Shown here one piece after another: positions 55,736 through 64,000 of a DNA stretch of 64,000 nt (position 1 is its first letter; each line of letters opens with the position of its first letter). The DNA is from Caldimonas tepidiphila (lineage in GTDB: Bacteria > Pseudomonadota > Gammaproteobacteria > Burkholderiales > Burkholderiaceae_C). The stretch is from contig NZ_KZ983957.1 of the NCBI RefSeq assembly GCF_003569765.1, forward strand, positions 62,001 through 126,000. The letters are read 5' to 3'. The position numbers and the translations under genes are program-made. Under the pieces are notes generated by a model, which worked only from the letters and a program-made list of their open reading frames with translations, did not search any database and was not told the origin of the DNA.

Positions 55736-57012
55736 GCGCGCTCCTCCGTGCCGGCCAGGCGCGCGAGCACGGTGGCCTCGGCGTCGAGCAGCAGCGCGCG
55801 CAGCGCGGCGGCGTCGTCCAGGTCCGGGATCAGCCCGTCGCCGCCGTCCGCGCGCACCTCGGGCGGCAGGGTCTGCAGCAGCTCGCCGAGCGCCTGCCGC
55901 GCCCAGCCGGGCAGGGCCTGCGGGTCGGCGCAGAGCTCGTCGACCAGCCGGGCCAGCTCGCCGATCGCGTCGTCGCGCGCGGCCGCCGCCTGCCGGTCGA
56001 GCGGTGCATGCAGCTCCGCGTGGACGCGCTCGAGCCAGATCTCGGCCTCGCCCAGGTCCTGCGCCGCCGCCTGCGCCGCCGCCTCCAGCGTGCCGGGCGA
56101 GCGGGCCTCGAGCGTCTTCAATGGTGTTGCGCCGCGCAGGTTCAGCCGCACCGCGTGCAGCCGGTCCGGCGCCGTGGCGTGCAGCCGCGCCAGCGCGTCG
56201 CCCGCCGCGGCCTGGAAGGCGGCGAGCGAGTCGATGCCGTCGAGCGCGAGCTCGAGCTGCGTCCAGCGCACCACGTCGAGCGGCACGAACTCGGCCGAGA
56301 CGCGGCCGTCGGCGCCGACGCTCACCAGCTCGCAGCCCTTCGGGCCGCACTCGTTGGCGTGGCGCCCCTGCAGGTTGCCGGGGAAGACGATGCGCGGCTG
56401 CTCGCACACCACCTGGCGCGCGTGCACGTGGCCGAGCGCCCAGTAGTCGTAGCCCTTGGCCTGCAGGGCCGCGAGGCTGGTGGGCGCGTAGGTGTCGTGC
56501 GCGGGCGAGCCGGCGAGGCTGGTATGCAGCACGCCGATGTTGAAGAGGCCCGCGACCGCCGCCGGGTAGTGCGGCACCAGGTCCTCGGGCACCTCGCGCT
56601 CGGGGAAGCTGCGCCCATGCAGCGCGACGCCGAGCGCGGGCAGCAGCAGGGTCTGCGCGCTGCGGCTGGAGAAGACCTGCACATGCTCCGGCAGCTCGAG
56701 CTGGCGGCTGATGACGCCCTGCGCGTCGTGGTTGCCGTGCGCGATGAAGACGCGCACGCCGCCGCGGCCGAGCCGCACCATCTGCTCGCGGAAGAACAGC
56801 CCGGTGTGGAAGTCCTGCCAGTCGCGGTCGTAGATGTCGCCCGCGAGCACGACGAAGGCGACGCGCTCGGCGAGCGCCAGCTCGACCAGGCGCTCGAGCG
56901 CGCGGCGCGTCGCGCCGCGCAGCCGCTCGGCCGGCGCGCCCTCGTAGCGGGCGAGGCCGCGCAGCGGGCTGTCGAGGTGCAGGTCGGCGGCGTGCAGGAA
57001 GCGCAGGGTCAT
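55732..57012 (-). CDS. YhaO/SbcD-like metallophosphoesterase, DNA repair nuclease
   Basis: The nuclease partner of the AAA ATPase. The 426 residues have a metallophosphoesterase domain with HAADLH (Asp10, His12), GDIYDRD (Asp59), GNHD (94-96) and GHVHAR, consistent with two-metal catalysis. The C-terminal part (about 270-420) is helical and probably binds the ATPase coiled coil. It is divergent from a WYL-type regulator. Bacillus YhaO and YhaN are poorly understood, so the role in repair is inferred. Confidence 0.9.
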   Translation of the reverse strand: MTLRFLHAADLHLDSPLRGLARYEGAPAERLRGATRRALERLVELALAERVAFVVLAGDIYDRDWQDFHTGLFFREQMVRLGRGGVRVFIAHGNHDAQGVISRQLELPEHVQVFSSRSAQTLLLPALGVALHGRSFPEREVPEDLVPHYPAAVAGLFNIGVLHTSLAGSPAHDTYAPTSLAALQAKGYDYWALGHVHARQVVCEQPRIVFPGNLQGRHANECGPKGCELVSVGADGRVSAEFVPLDVVRWTQLELALDGIDSLAAFQAAAGDALARLHATAPDRLHAVRLNLRGATPLKTLEARSPGTLEAAAQAAAQDLGEAEIWLERVHAELHAPLDRQAAAARDDAIGELARLVDELCADPQALPGWARQALGELLQTLPPEVRADGGDGLIPDLDDAAALRALLLDAEATVLARLAGTEERA

Positions 57013-57098
57013 CGGTCGGCTCGGCGGGCGGAGGGCAGGGCGGTCGAGGGATGGCAGTATGTGCGAAATGGACTGTCCGACATCACGGGGGTGAAAGC

Positions 57099-57788
57099 TT
57101 GTCGCGCGCCGAACGCCTGCTGGAGCTGGTGCAACTGCTGCGCCGCCACCGCCGACCGGTGAGCGGCGCGGCGCTCGCCGCGGAGCTCGGCATCAGCCTG
57201 CGAACGCTCTACCGCGACATCGCGAGCCTGCAGGCGCAAGGCGCCGCGATCGACGGCGAGCCGGGCATCGGCTACCTGCTGCGCCCGGGCTTCATGCTGC
57301 CGCCGCTGATGTTCTCCGAGGACGAGATCGAGGCGCTGGTGCTCGGCTCGCGCTGGGTGGCCGAGCGCGCGGACGACCGGCTCGGCCACGCAGCGCGCAA
57401 CGCGCTCGCGAAGATCGCGGCGGTGCTGCCGCCGGACCTGCGCGAGTCGCTGGACGCGTCGGCGCTGCTGGTCGGGCCCGGCGAGCAGCCGCTGCCCGGG
57501 CAGGTCGAGCTGTCGCTGCTGCGCGAGGCGATCCGCGCCGAGCGCAAGCTCGCGCTTCGCTACCTCGACCTGAAGGGCGCCGAGACGCAGCGCACGGTCT
57601 GGCCCTTCGCGCTCGGCTACTTCGAGCGCGTGCGGGTGCTCGTCGCCTGGTGCGAGACGCGGCAGGACTTCCGCCATTTCCGCGCCGACCGGCTGCGCGA
57701 GGCGACGCGGCTGGAGGCGCGCTACCCGCAGCGGCGCCAGGCGCTGCTGCGGCGCTGGCGCGAGCGGCAGGGCATCGCGGAGCGATAG
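57099..57788 (+). CDS. YafY-family HTH/WYL-type transcriptional regulator
   Basis: A 229-residue DNA-binding protein with an N-terminal HTH (about 19-42, LAAELGISLRTLYRDIASL) and a C-terminal WYL-like ligand-sensing region. The TTG at 57099 gives the family's usual start (M)SRAERLLEL and has GGGGGTGA just upstream; an in-frame ATG at 57051 adds 16 residues without homology. TGTCCGACA at 57074-57082, near the start, may be an operator. It faces away from the SbcCD-like pair and is followed by VOC and EVE genes. Confidence 0.88.
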   Translation: MSRAERLLELVQLLRRHRRPVSGAALAAELGISLRTLYRDIASLQAQGAAIDGEPGIGYLLRPGFMLPPLMFSEDEIEALVLGSRWVAERADDRLGHAARNALAKIAAVLPPDLRESLDASALLVGPGEQPLPGQVELSLLREAIRAERKLALRYLDLKGAETQRTVWPFALGYFERVRVLVAWCETRQDFRHFRADRLREATRLEARYPQRRQALLRRWRERQGIAER

Positions 57789-57805
57789 GCCGGCATGCAT
57801 GCTGC

Positions 57806-57827
57806 TGACAGGAATTGACAGTGGCAG
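57806..57827 (+). repeat. TGACAG direct repeats, candidate operator
   Basis: TGACAG occurs at 57806-57811 and 57816-57821, one helical turn apart, and TGGCAG follows at 57822-57827. The second copy also contains a perfect TTGACA -35 hexamer (57815-57820). The repeats lie just after the WYL regulator and before the VOC-EVE genes. Confidence 0.55.
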
Positions 57828-57834
57828 TTCTTAC

Positions 57835-57929
57835 TCTCGGTGTCACCGGGCCGCAGTGACGCACCGCAGCCGCCCCGAGACAGGGCGATTCGGCGTATGA
57901 GCCGGCCGGGCAACTTTCTGACACCGAGA
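57835..57929. repeat. spaced 11-bp inverted repeat before the VOC gene
   Basis: TCTCGGTGTCA (57835-57845) and TGACACCGAGA (57919-57929) are perfect inverted copies with 73 bases between. Each contains the GTGTCA/TGACAC half-site also seen in the TGACAG repeats. They could bind a looping regulator or form a large RNA stem before the gene at 57946. Confidence 0.6.
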
Positions 57930-57945
57930 ACGGAGAACCAACGCC

Positions 57946-58317
57946 ATGTCCACGCCCAGCTTCATCCTCCTCTACGTCGCCAGCCCCGAGGCCAGCGCCG
58001 CCTTCTACGCCGGGCTGCTCGGCCGCGCGCCCATCGAGGCCTCGCCCACCTTCGCGATGTTCGCGCTCGACAAGGGGCTGATGCTCGGTCTGTGGGAGCG
58101 GCGCGGCGTCGAGCCCGCGGCCACTGCCGCTCCGGGCGGCAGCGAGCTGGCATGGCCGGTGGCGGATGACGCGGCCGTCGAGGCCCTGCATGCCGCCTGG
58201 CGGCAGCGCGGCCTGCCGATCGCGCAGGCGCCGACGCGCATGGACTTCGGCCTCACCTTCGTCGCGCTCGACCCGGACGGCCACCGCCTGCGCGTCTTCG
58301 CGCCGGAGGGGCAATGA
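57946..58317 (+). CDS. VOC (glyoxalase-like) superfamily protein
   Basis: A 123-residue cytosolic protein with the VOC fold (beta-alpha-beta-beta-beta twice): [22 protein letters not shown] at the N-terminus and [16 protein letters not shown] at the C-terminus. Such short VOC proteins include drug-binding and antibiotic-resistance proteins as well as unknowns. It starts after a GGAG and overlaps the next gene by ATGA. The upstream WYL gene is its likely regulator. Substrate unknown. Confidence 0.85.
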   Translation: MSTPSFILLYVASPEASAAFYAGLLGRAPIEASPTFAMFALDKGLMLGLWERRGVEPAATAAPGGSELAWPVADDAAVEALHAAWRQRGLPIAQAPTRMDFGLTFVALDPDGHRLRVFAPEGQ

Positions 58318-58754
58318 GCCGCGGCTGGATCGCGGTGGCCTGCGCCGAGCATGTCCGGCTCGGGCGCGAGGGCGGCTTCATGCAGGTCTGCCACGGCAAG
58401 GCGGCGCCGCTGCGGCGCCTGCGGCCGGGCGACCGGGTGGCCTACTACTCGCCGACCGAGCGCTTCGGCGGCGGCGAGCGGCTGCAGGCCTTCACGGCGC
58501 TCGGCGTCGTGAGCGAGGGCGAGCCCTATCTCTTCGACATGGGAGGGGGCTTCCGGCCGTTCCGGCGCGACGTCGGCTGGCTGCCGTCGCACGCCGCGCC
58601 GATCCGGCCGCTGCTCGCGGAGCTCGAGTGGACCGCGGGGCAGCCGAACTGGGGCGCCCGGCTGCGCTACGGCCTGTTCCCGGTCAGCGGGCACGACATG
58701 GAGCGGATCGCGCAGGCGATGCAGGCGCCTCAGCCCTTCTTCACGCTCTCGTAG
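58314..58754 (+). CDS. EVE-domain protein
   Basis: A 146-residue protein with an EVE domain ([15 protein letters not shown] at the start and [14 protein letters not shown] in the core), a PUA-like fold that binds modified bases in nucleic acids. EVE proteins frequently sit in stress and defence contexts, but solitary copies also occur in chromosomes. It overlaps the VOC gene at its start and overlaps the convergent photolyase gene by 25 bases at its end. Confidence 0.85.
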   Translation: MSRGWIAVACAEHVRLGREGGFMQVCHGKAAPLRRLRPGDRVAYYSPTERFGGGERLQAFTALGVVSEGEPYLFDMGGGFRPFRRDVGWLPSHAAPIRPLLAELEWTAGQPNWGARLRYGLFPVSGHDMERIAQAMQAPQPFFTLS

Positions 58755-60205
58755 CGCAGCAGCGTCTTCTGCCGTGCCGCGTCGTGGTCGACGATCGGCG
58801 CCGGGTAGTCCTCGCCGGGCGTGAAGCCGGTGCCGGCGAGGTCGACCGGGCGCGCCTTCCACGGCGCGTGCACGAACTCGTCCGGCAGCGCGGCGAGCTC
58901 GGGCAGGTAGCGGCGGATGAACCTGCCGTGCGGGTCGAACTTCTGGCTCTGGGTCACGGGGTTGAAGATGCGGAACCAGGGCTGCGCGTCGCAGCCGGTG
59001 GAGGCGGCCCACTGCCAGCCGCCGTTGTTTGCGGCGAGGTCGTGGTCGTTGAGCTTTTCCGCGAAGTAGCGCTCGCCGCGGCGCCAGTCGATGCCGAGGT
59101 CCTTGCACAGGAAGCTGGCGGTGACCATGCGCAGCCGGTTGTGCATGTAGCCGGTCTGGTTGAGCTGGCGCATCCCGGCGTCCACGAGCGGGTAGCCGGT
59201 GCGGCCGGCGCACCAGGCGGCGAACAGCACGTCGGCGTGCTTGCCGTGCTCCCACTTGATCGCGTCGTACTCGGGCCTGAACGCATGCGTGACGACCCGC
59301 GGGTGGTGGTGCAGCAACTGCTGGTAGAACTCGCGCCAGATCAGCTCGTCGAGCCAGACCGCGGCCCCGCGCGAGCCGGCCCGCGCGCGCTCGAGCGCCT
59401 CGCGCGCGAGCTGGCGCGGCGAGACCGTGCCGAAGCGCAGGTGCACCGACAGGTAGCTCGGGCCCTTCACCGCGGGGAAGTCGCGCGTCTCGTGGTAGTG
59501 GTCGATGCGCTCGAGGAAGTCCGCGAACATCGCCTGCGCGCCGCTCTCGCCCGGCGCGAGCCGCAGCTCGTGCAGGTTGGTGGGCTCGAAGCCGAGCTCG
59601 GCGAGCGTCGGCACGCCGCGGGCGAAGCCGGCGGGCAGGGGGGCGAGCGCGGCGGCATGGCGCTCCACCGGCCACTCGGCGAGCCGCGCCTCGTCCACCT
59701 GCCGCAGCCAGTTGTTGCGGTAGGGCGTGAAGACGCTGTAGGGCAGCCCGGTGCCGGTGAGCACCTCGTCGCCCTCGAACACCACCTGGTCCTTCGTGGT
59801 GTGGAAGGCGATGCCGGCGTCGGCCAGCGCGCCGAGCACGCGCGCGTCGCGCGCCTTGGCGGCCGGCTCGTAGTCGTGCGCGGCGAACACCGCCTGCACG
59901 TGCAGGCGGTCGGCGAGCGCCGGCAGCGCCTGCGTCGCCGCGCCGTGCAGCACGATCAGGCCGACGTCCGCGTGCCCGTGGCGCAGCCCGAGCGCGGCGA
60001 GCTCCGCGTCGAGCGCGAGCAGGCTGTCGCGGATGAACTCGACGCGCCGGTCGGCGCGCGGCAGCGGCTCGAGGATCTCGGTGTCGAAGACGAAGGCGCA
60101 CCAGACCCGGCGCGACTGGTGCAGCGCGTGGTGCAGCGCGGCGTTGTCGCGCACCCGCAGGTCGCGGCGCAACCAGACCAGCGCCGCGTCGAAAGTTTTG
60201 TCCAT
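58730..60205 (-). CDS. phrB: deoxyribodipyrimidine photolyase
   Basis: Repairs cyclobutane pyrimidine dimers using blue light. The 491 residues have an N-terminal antenna-binding Rossmann domain ([16 protein letters not shown]) and a C-terminal FAD domain with [37 protein letters not shown] and [24 protein letters not shown], all typical of class I CPD photolyases. The 3' end overlaps the EVE gene by 25 bases. Confidence 0.95.
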   Translation of the reverse strand: MDKTFDAALVWLRRDLRVRDNAALHHALHQSRRVWCAFVFDTEILEPLPRADRRVEFIRDSLLALDAELAALGLRHGHADVGLIVLHGAATQALPALADRLHVQAVFAAHDYEPAAKARDARVLGALADAGIAFHTTKDQVVFEGDEVLTGTGLPYSVFTPYRNNWLRQVDEARLAEWPVERHAAALAPLPAGFARGVPTLAELGFEPTNLHELRLAPGESGAQAMFADFLERIDHYHETRDFPAVKGPSYLSVHLRFGTVSPRQLAREALERARAGSRGAAVWLDELIWREFYQQLLHHHPRVVTHAFRPEYDAIKWEHGKHADVLFAAWCAGRTGYPLVDAGMRQLNQTGYMHNRLRMVTASFLCKDLGIDWRRGERYFAEKLNDHDLAANNGGWQWAASTGCDAQPWFRIFNPVTQSQKFDPHGRFIRRYLPELAALPDEFVHAPWKARPVDLAGTGFTPGEDYPAPIVDHDAARQKTLLRYESVKKG

Positions 60206-60275
60206 GACCCCGAGTGTGGCCCAGGAACCCGCGCCGCGTCAGGGACGGGGGAGCCCCGCGGCGGGGCGGCTGCAC

Positions 60276-60281
60276 TAGAAT
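60276..60281 (+). promoter_or_regulatory. candidate -10 (TAGAAT) very close to the yqgE start
   Basis: ACTAGAATCCGCCC ends 6 bases before the yqgE ATG, again too close for a leader with a ribosome binding site. A GC hairpin lies just upstream (about 60251-60269). Confidence 0.5.
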
Positions 60282-60287
60282 CCGCCC

Positions 60288-60875
60288 ATGTCCGGCCGCG
60301 CCTCCGCCATCGACCTCACGAACCAGTTCCTGATCGCCATGCCCGGCATGTCCGAGGACATGTTCGCGGGCGCGGTGATCTACCTCTGCGAGCACTCGCC
60401 CCAGGGCGCGCTCGGTCTCGTGATCAACAAGCCGATCGACCTCAAGCTCGCCAACCTGTTCGAGAAGGTCGACCTCGCGCTCGACCGGCCCGAGCTGGCC
60501 GAGGCGCCGGTCTACTTCGGCGGCCCGGTGCAGACCGAGCGCGGCTTCGTGCTGCACGAGCCGCTCGGCGGCGAGGGCGACGAGGGCTACGGCTCCTCGC
60601 TCACGGTGCCCGGCGGCCTGCAGATGACCACCAGCAAGGACGTGCTGGAGGCGCTGTCGCTCGGCGCCGGCCCCAAGAAGGTGCTGGTCACGCTCGGCTA
60701 CAGCGGCTGGGGCGCCGGCCAGCTCGAGGAGGAGCTCGGGCGCAACGGCTGGCTCAGCGTCAAGGCCGATCCCGCGATCATCTTCGACACGCCGGTCGAG
60801 CAGCGCTACACGCGCGCGCTGGCGCTGCTCGGCATCGACCCCGGCATGCTGACCCAGGAGGCCGGGCACGCATGA
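60288..60875 (+). CDS. yqgE: YqgE/AlgH family (UPF0301) protein
   Basis: A 195-residue cytosolic protein of the DUF179 family, named AlgH in Pseudomonas; its role is unsettled. Motifs [30 protein letters not shown] and [15 protein letters not shown] are intact. It is the first gene of yqgE–ruvX–pyrR–pyrB–pyrC', as in many proteobacteria. Confidence 0.94.
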   Translation: MSGRASAIDLTNQFLIAMPGMSEDMFAGAVIYLCEHSPQGALGLVINKPIDLKLANLFEKVDLALDRPELAEAPVYFGGPVQTERGFVLHEPLGGEGDEGYGSSLTVPGGLQMTTSKDVLEALSLGAGPKKVLVTLGYSGWGAGQLEEELGRNGWLSVKADPAIIFDTPVEQRYTRALALLGIDPGMLTQEAGHA

Positions 60876-60951
60876 GCGCTTCCGCACGGCCGCTCCGAAG
60901 GAAGCGTGCCGTCCCTCGCGGAGGGACCGCGCGCGGCGCGAGGGTGCGTCG

Positions 60952-61380
60952 ATGAGCGACGCGCCGCCCCCGGCCCCCTCGACACCGCACCAGACCTTCC
61001 TCGCTTTCGACTACGGCCTCAAGCGGGTCGGCGCGGCCGCGGGCAACTCGTTCACGCGCTCGGCCACCCCGCTGCGCACCATCGCCGCCGAGGGCGACGC
61101 GCGCTTCGCGGCGATCGCCCGGCTGATCCAGGAGTGGCGCCCCGACGCGCTGGTGATCGGCGTGCCCTTCCATCCGGACGGCGCCGCGCACGACAACACC
61201 GCGCGCGCGCGCCGCTTCGGCCGCCAGCTGCAGGGGCGCTTCGGCCTGCCGGTGCACGAGGTCGACGAGCGCTACACCACCACCGAGGCGCTCGCCGCCG
61301 GTGCACGCGATGCCGACGCGGCCGCGGCCTGCCTGATCCTGGAACAGTTCTTCCGCGACCATTTCAAGGAGACCCGATGA
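60952..61380 (+). CDS. ruvX: RuvX/YqgF Holliday-junction resolvase-like protein
   Basis: A 142-residue RNase H-fold protein. The family motifs are [11 protein letters not shown] near residue 17, [10 protein letters not shown] and [10 protein letters not shown]. In E. coli the protein is linked to rRNA 5' end processing as well as Holliday-junction resolution, and it is essential in many bacteria. A 76-base gap follows yqgE; its stop overlaps pyrR (ATGA). Confidence 0.94.
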   Translation: MSDAPPPAPSTPHQTFLAFDYGLKRVGAAAGNSFTRSATPLRTIAAEGDARFAAIARLIQEWRPDALVIGVPFHPDGAAHDNTARARRFGRQLQGRFGLPVHEVDERYTTTEALAAGARDADAAAACLILEQFFRDHFKETR

Positions 61381-61883
61381 GCACGCTGCACCTCGACGCC
61401 GAAGCGCTGTACACCGAACTCGCCGCCGGTGTGCGCGCGCTGCTGCGCCCCGACGCGGCGCTGGTGGGCGTGTGGTCCGGCGGCGCGTGGCTCGCGGAGC
61501 GGCTGCAGCGCGAGCTGGGCCTGCCCGGCGAGCACGGCGTGATCTCGAGCGCGCTGCACCGCGACGACTTCGGCCAGCGCGGCATGAGCGCCGGCGCCGA
61601 CCACACGCGGCTGCCCTTCGAGGTCGAGGGCCGCCACATCCTGCTGATCGACGACGTGCTCTACACCGGCCGCACCACGCGCGCGGTGATCAACGAGCTG
61701 TTCGACTTCGGCCGCCCGGCGAGCGTGACGCTGGCAGTGCTGGTCGACCGCGGCGGGCGCGAGCTGCCGATCCAGCCGGCCTTCTCCGCCGCGCGCATCC
61801 ACGTGCCGGCCGGGCAGCGCCTGTCGCTCGCGCGCAGCGACGCCGGCCGCTTCACTTTCGACATCAAGACCATCGCGCTGTGA
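61377..61883 (+). CDS. pyrR: PyrR-type uracil phosphoribosyltransferase/regulator
   Basis: A 168-residue protein with a PRPP-binding loop [14 protein letters not shown] (88-101). PyrR in Gram-positive bacteria binds pyr mRNA and also has uracil phosphoribosyltransferase activity. In Betaproteobacteria its RNA-binding role is less certain; no obvious attenuator with a PyrR-binding loop is seen in the 36 bases before pyrB. It overlaps ruvX by 4 bases. Confidence 0.9.
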   Translation: MSTLHLDAEALYTELAAGVRALLRPDAALVGVWSGGAWLAERLQRELGLPGEHGVISSALHRDDFGQRGMSAGADHTRLPFEVEGRHILLIDDVLYTGRTTRAVINELFDFGRPASVTLAVLVDRGGRELPIQPAFSAARIHVPAGQRLSLARSDAGRFTFDIKTIAL

Positions 61884-61919
61884 GGCCCCCGAGGGGCCCG
61901 GCGCGGTGAAGAGGACGCG

Positions 61920-62882
61920 ATGCTCTACAAACGCAATCCCCAGCTCAACCGGCACGGTGAACTGATCCACCTGCTGTCCATCGAGGGCCTGCCGCGCGCG
62001 GTGATCCACCAGATCCTGGACACCGCCGAGACCTTCCTGAGCGTCAACGACCGCGAGGTCAAGAAGGTTCCCCTGCTGCGGGGAAAAAGCGTGTTCAACC
62101 TGTTCTTCGAGAACAGCACGCGCACGCGCACCACCTTCGAGATCGCCGCCAAGCGCCTCTCGGCCGACGTGCTCAACCTCGACATCGCGAAGTCGAGCGC
62201 CTCCAAGGGCGAGAGCCTGCTCGACACGATCGCGAACCTCTCGGCGATGCACGCCGACATGTTCGTCGTGCGCCACAGCGAGAGCGGCGCGCCGTATCTC
62301 ATCGCCCAGCACTGCGCGCCGCACGTGCATGTCGTGAACGCCGGCGACGGCCGCCACGCGCACCCGACGCAGGGGCTGCTCGACATGTACACGATCCGCC
62401 ACTACAAGCGCGACTTCACCAACCTCACGGTGGCGGTGGTCGGCGACATCGTGCACTCGCGCGTCGCGCGCTCGGACATCCACGCGCTCACGACGCTCGG
62501 CGTGCCCGAGATCCGCGCGGTGGGCCCGAAGACGCTGGTGCCGGGCGATCTGCGCGAGATGGGCGTGCGCGTGTGCCACGACATGGCCGAGGGCATCCGC
62601 GACGCGGACGTCATCATCATGCTGCGACTGCAGAACGAGCGCATGAACGGCGCCATGCTGCCGAGCGCGGGCGAGTTCTTCAAGAGCTTCGGCCTGACCG
62701 AGCAGAAGCTCGCGCTCGCGAAACCCGACGCGATCGTGATGCACCCGGGCCCGATCAACCGCGGCGTCGAGATCGACTCGTCCGTCGCCGACGGGCGCCA
62801 GAGCGTGATCCTGCCGCAGGTGACCTTCGGCATCGCGGTGCGCATGGCGGTGATGTCCATCCTGGCCGGCAACGAGGCCTGA
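61920..62882 (+). CDS. pyrB: aspartate carbamoyltransferase, catalytic subunit
   Basis: Joins carbamoyl phosphate and aspartate in pyrimidine synthesis. The 320 residues match the class associated with pyrC' partners. The carbamoyl phosphate motif STRTRTTF (66-73), SKGES (about 95-99) and [11 protein letters not shown] are present. No separate pyrI regulatory subunit is seen, in line with the ATCase-DHOase complexes of pseudomonads and burkholderias. Confidence 0.96.
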   Translation: MLYKRNPQLNRHGELIHLLSIEGLPRAVIHQILDTAETFLSVNDREVKKVPLLRGKSVFNLFFENSTRTRTTFEIAAKRLSADVLNLDIAKSSASKGESLLDTIANLSAMHADMFVVRHSESGAPYLIAQHCAPHVHVVNAGDGRHAHPTQGLLDMYTIRHYKRDFTNLTVAVVGDIVHSRVARSDIHALTTLGVPEIRAVGPKTLVPGDLREMGVRVCHDMAEGIRDADVIIMLRLQNERMNGAMLPSAGEFFKSFGLTEQKLALAKPDAIVMHPGPINRGVEIDSSVADGRQSVILPQVTFGIAVRMAVMSILAGNEA

Positions 62883-62901
62883 GCAAGAGGCCCCAAGCGA
62901 G

Positions 62902-64000
62902 ATGAAGATCCTGATCCAGAACGGCCGGCTGATCGACCCGGCCACCCACACCGACCGCGCCGCCGACGTCGCGATCGCCGCCGGCCGCATCGTCTCGATC
63001 GGCAGCGTCAGCCCCGACTTCAACCCCGACCGCACGATCGACGCCTCGGGCCTCGTCGTGGCCCCCGGCCTGGTGGACCTCGCCGCGCGGCTGCGCGAGC
63101 CGGGCCACGAGCACGAGGGCACGCTCGAGAGCGAGATGGCCGCGGCGGTCGCCGGCGGCGTCACGAGCCTGGTGTGCCCGCCCGACACCGACCCGGTGCT
63201 CGACGAGCCGGGGCTCGTGGAGATGCTCAAGTTCCGCGCGCGCAACCTGAACCAGTCGCGCCTGTACCCGCTCGGGGCGCTGACGCGCCAGCTCGCCGGC
63301 GAGGCGCTCACCGAGATGGCCGAGCTCACCGAGGCCGGCTGCGTCGGCTTCTCGCAGGCCGACGTGCCGGTGACGAACACGCAGGTGCTGATGCGCGCGA
63401 TGCAGTACGCGGCGACCTTCGGCTACACCGTCTGGCTTCGGCCCAACGATGCCCACCTCGGTCGCGGCGTCGCGGCCAGCGGCGCGATGGCCACGCGCCT
63501 CGGGCTGTCGGGCGTGCCGGTGCTCGCCGAGACGATCGCGCTGCACACGATCTTCGAGCTGATGCGCTCGACCGGCGCGCGCGTGCACCTGTGCCGCCTG
63601 AGCAGCGCCGCGGGCGTGGAGCTGCTGCGCCGCGCCAAGGCCGAGGGGCTGCCGGTGACGGCCGACGTCAGCATCAACTCGCTGCACCTGACCGACGTCG
63701 ACATCGGCTACTTCAATTCCGACATGCGGCTCACGCCGCCGCTGCGCCAGCAGCGCGACCGCGACGCGCTGCGCGCGGCGCTCGCCGACGGCACGATCGA
63801 CGCGCTGGTCAGCGACCACACGCCGGTCGACGACGACGAGAAGACGCTGCCCTTCGGCGAGGCCGAGCCGGGCGCGACGGGCCTGGAGCTGCTGCTGAGC
63901 CTGGCGCTGAAGTGGGGCGAGGAGCAGCAGGGCGCCGGGCTGATGCGGGCGCTGGCCTGCGTCACGCACGAGCCGGTGCGCGTGATGGGCGAGGCGCTCG
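62902..64000 (+). CDS. dihydroorotase-like protein PyrC' (metal site lost, cut by window end)
   Basis: The first 366 residues of a dihydroorotase-family protein. Normal type I enzymes have DLHVHLREPG; here it is DLAARLREPG (Ala61, Arg63 instead of the two histidines). The later His of the HVSTA-type motif is Arg232 (CRLSSAAG) and the HHL segment is replaced (VSINSL, 256-261), while Asp305-His306 (SDHTP) remains. It is therefore probably a non-catalytic partner that completes PyrB, as the PyrC' protein of Pseudomonas. It follows pyrB after 19 bases. Confidence 0.92.
   Translation, partial: MKILIQNGRLIDPATHTDRAADVAIAAGRIVSIGSVSPDFNPDRTIDASGLVVAPGLVDLAARLREPGHEHEGTLESEMAAAVAGGVTSLVCPPDTDPVLDEPGLVEMLKFRARNLNQSRLYPLGALTRQLAGEALTEMAELTEAGCVGFSQADVPVTNTQVLMRAMQYAATFGYTVWLRPNDAHLGRGVAASGAMATRLGLSGVPVLAETIALHTIFELMRSTGARVHLCRLSSAAGVELLRRAKAEGLPVTADVSINSLHLTDVDIGYFNSDMRLTPPLRQQRDRDALRAALADGTIDALVSDHTPVDDDEKTLPFGEAEPGATGLELLLSLALKWGEEQQGAGLMRALACVTHEPVRVMGEAL

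Noticed and set aside
57815-57837. TTGACA as the -35 of a standard VOC promoter
   Set aside because: The -35 is perfect, but no -10 lies at 16-18 bases; TACTCT is only 11 bases away. The repeats are better read as operator sites.
60876-60951. A possible longer ruvX or a small peptide in the yqgE-ruvX gap
   Set aside because: The 76 bases contain an open frame only because of GC content; the ATG at 60952 gives a normal RuvX N-terminus.
61884-61919. A PyrR-binding attenuator before pyrB
   Set aside because: Only 36 bases, with no hairpin or T tract and no recognisable PyrR-binding loop.

Overview
The window is very GC-rich, densely coded DNA from a betaproteobacterium, most likely order Burkholderiales (Rubrivivax/Leptothrix/Caldimonas-like relatives). 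This rests on gene order (tRNA-Gln–prs–rplY–pth; coaD–rsmD facing ftsY; ffh facing a CcsA-like gene; rubredoxin–pilGHIJ–chpA; yqgE–ruvX–pyrR–pyrB–pyrC') and on the protein sequences. It is a chromosomal core region. I see no insertion sequence, prophage, CRISPR array or rRNA operon.

Layout. 1–3074: end of a tRNA, PRPP synthetase, ribosomal protein bL25, peptidyl-tRNA hydrolase and a DUF4124 protein. 3096–7345: a ferredoxin, CoaD and RsmD on the minus strand, then the SRP receptor FtsY and SRP protein Ffh facing each other. 7396–12463: a CcsA-like membrane protein, a small zinc-ribbon membrane protein, a PilS/PilR-type two-component pair and AmpD, several joined by stop/start overlaps. 12464–18042: class Ia ribonucleotide reductase (nrdA, nrdB) behind a strong candidate NrdR-controlled promoter, then a histone H1-like protein. 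18079–30976: a long minus-strand stretch (PfkB kinase, zinc-ribbon DUF3426 protein, PrmA, AccC, AccB, TlpA-like thioredoxin, an unknown gene, MtgA, AroE, TonB-like protein, RNB-domain nuclease, SDR, YqiA esterase).

31163–38888: a large lipoprotein zinc metalloprotease, a DUF454 protein, the peptidoglycan-recycling ligase Mpl, two small membrane/exported proteins, HemL and ThiD. 39034–52192: a rubredoxin and the complete Pil-Chp chemosensory cluster for twitching motility (pilG, pilH, pilI, pilJ and a 2560-residue ChpA-type kinase), whose last gene overlaps a GGDEF diguanylate cyclase. 52214–60205: a YhaN/YhaO-like AAA ATPase and nuclease pair, a WYL-type regulator, a VOC protein, an EVE-domain protein and a photolyase. 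60288–64000: YqgE, RuvX and the pyrimidine genes pyrR, pyrB and a dihydroorotase-like gene cut by the window edge.

Themes. Three modules feed surface motility and signalling: PilS/PilR, Pil-Chp, and the overlapping GGDEF gene that suggests a cyclic-di-GMP output. AmpD, Mpl and MtgA belong to murein synthesis and recycling. Prs, NrdAB and PyrRBC' belong to nucleotide synthesis. I found no clearly new defence or mobile system. The most interesting points are the linker repeats in ChpA, the paired NrdR boxes, candidate operator repeats at the WYL regulator, a dihydroorotase that has lost its metal-binding histidines, and a recurring CTAGAAT promoter element very close to start codons.
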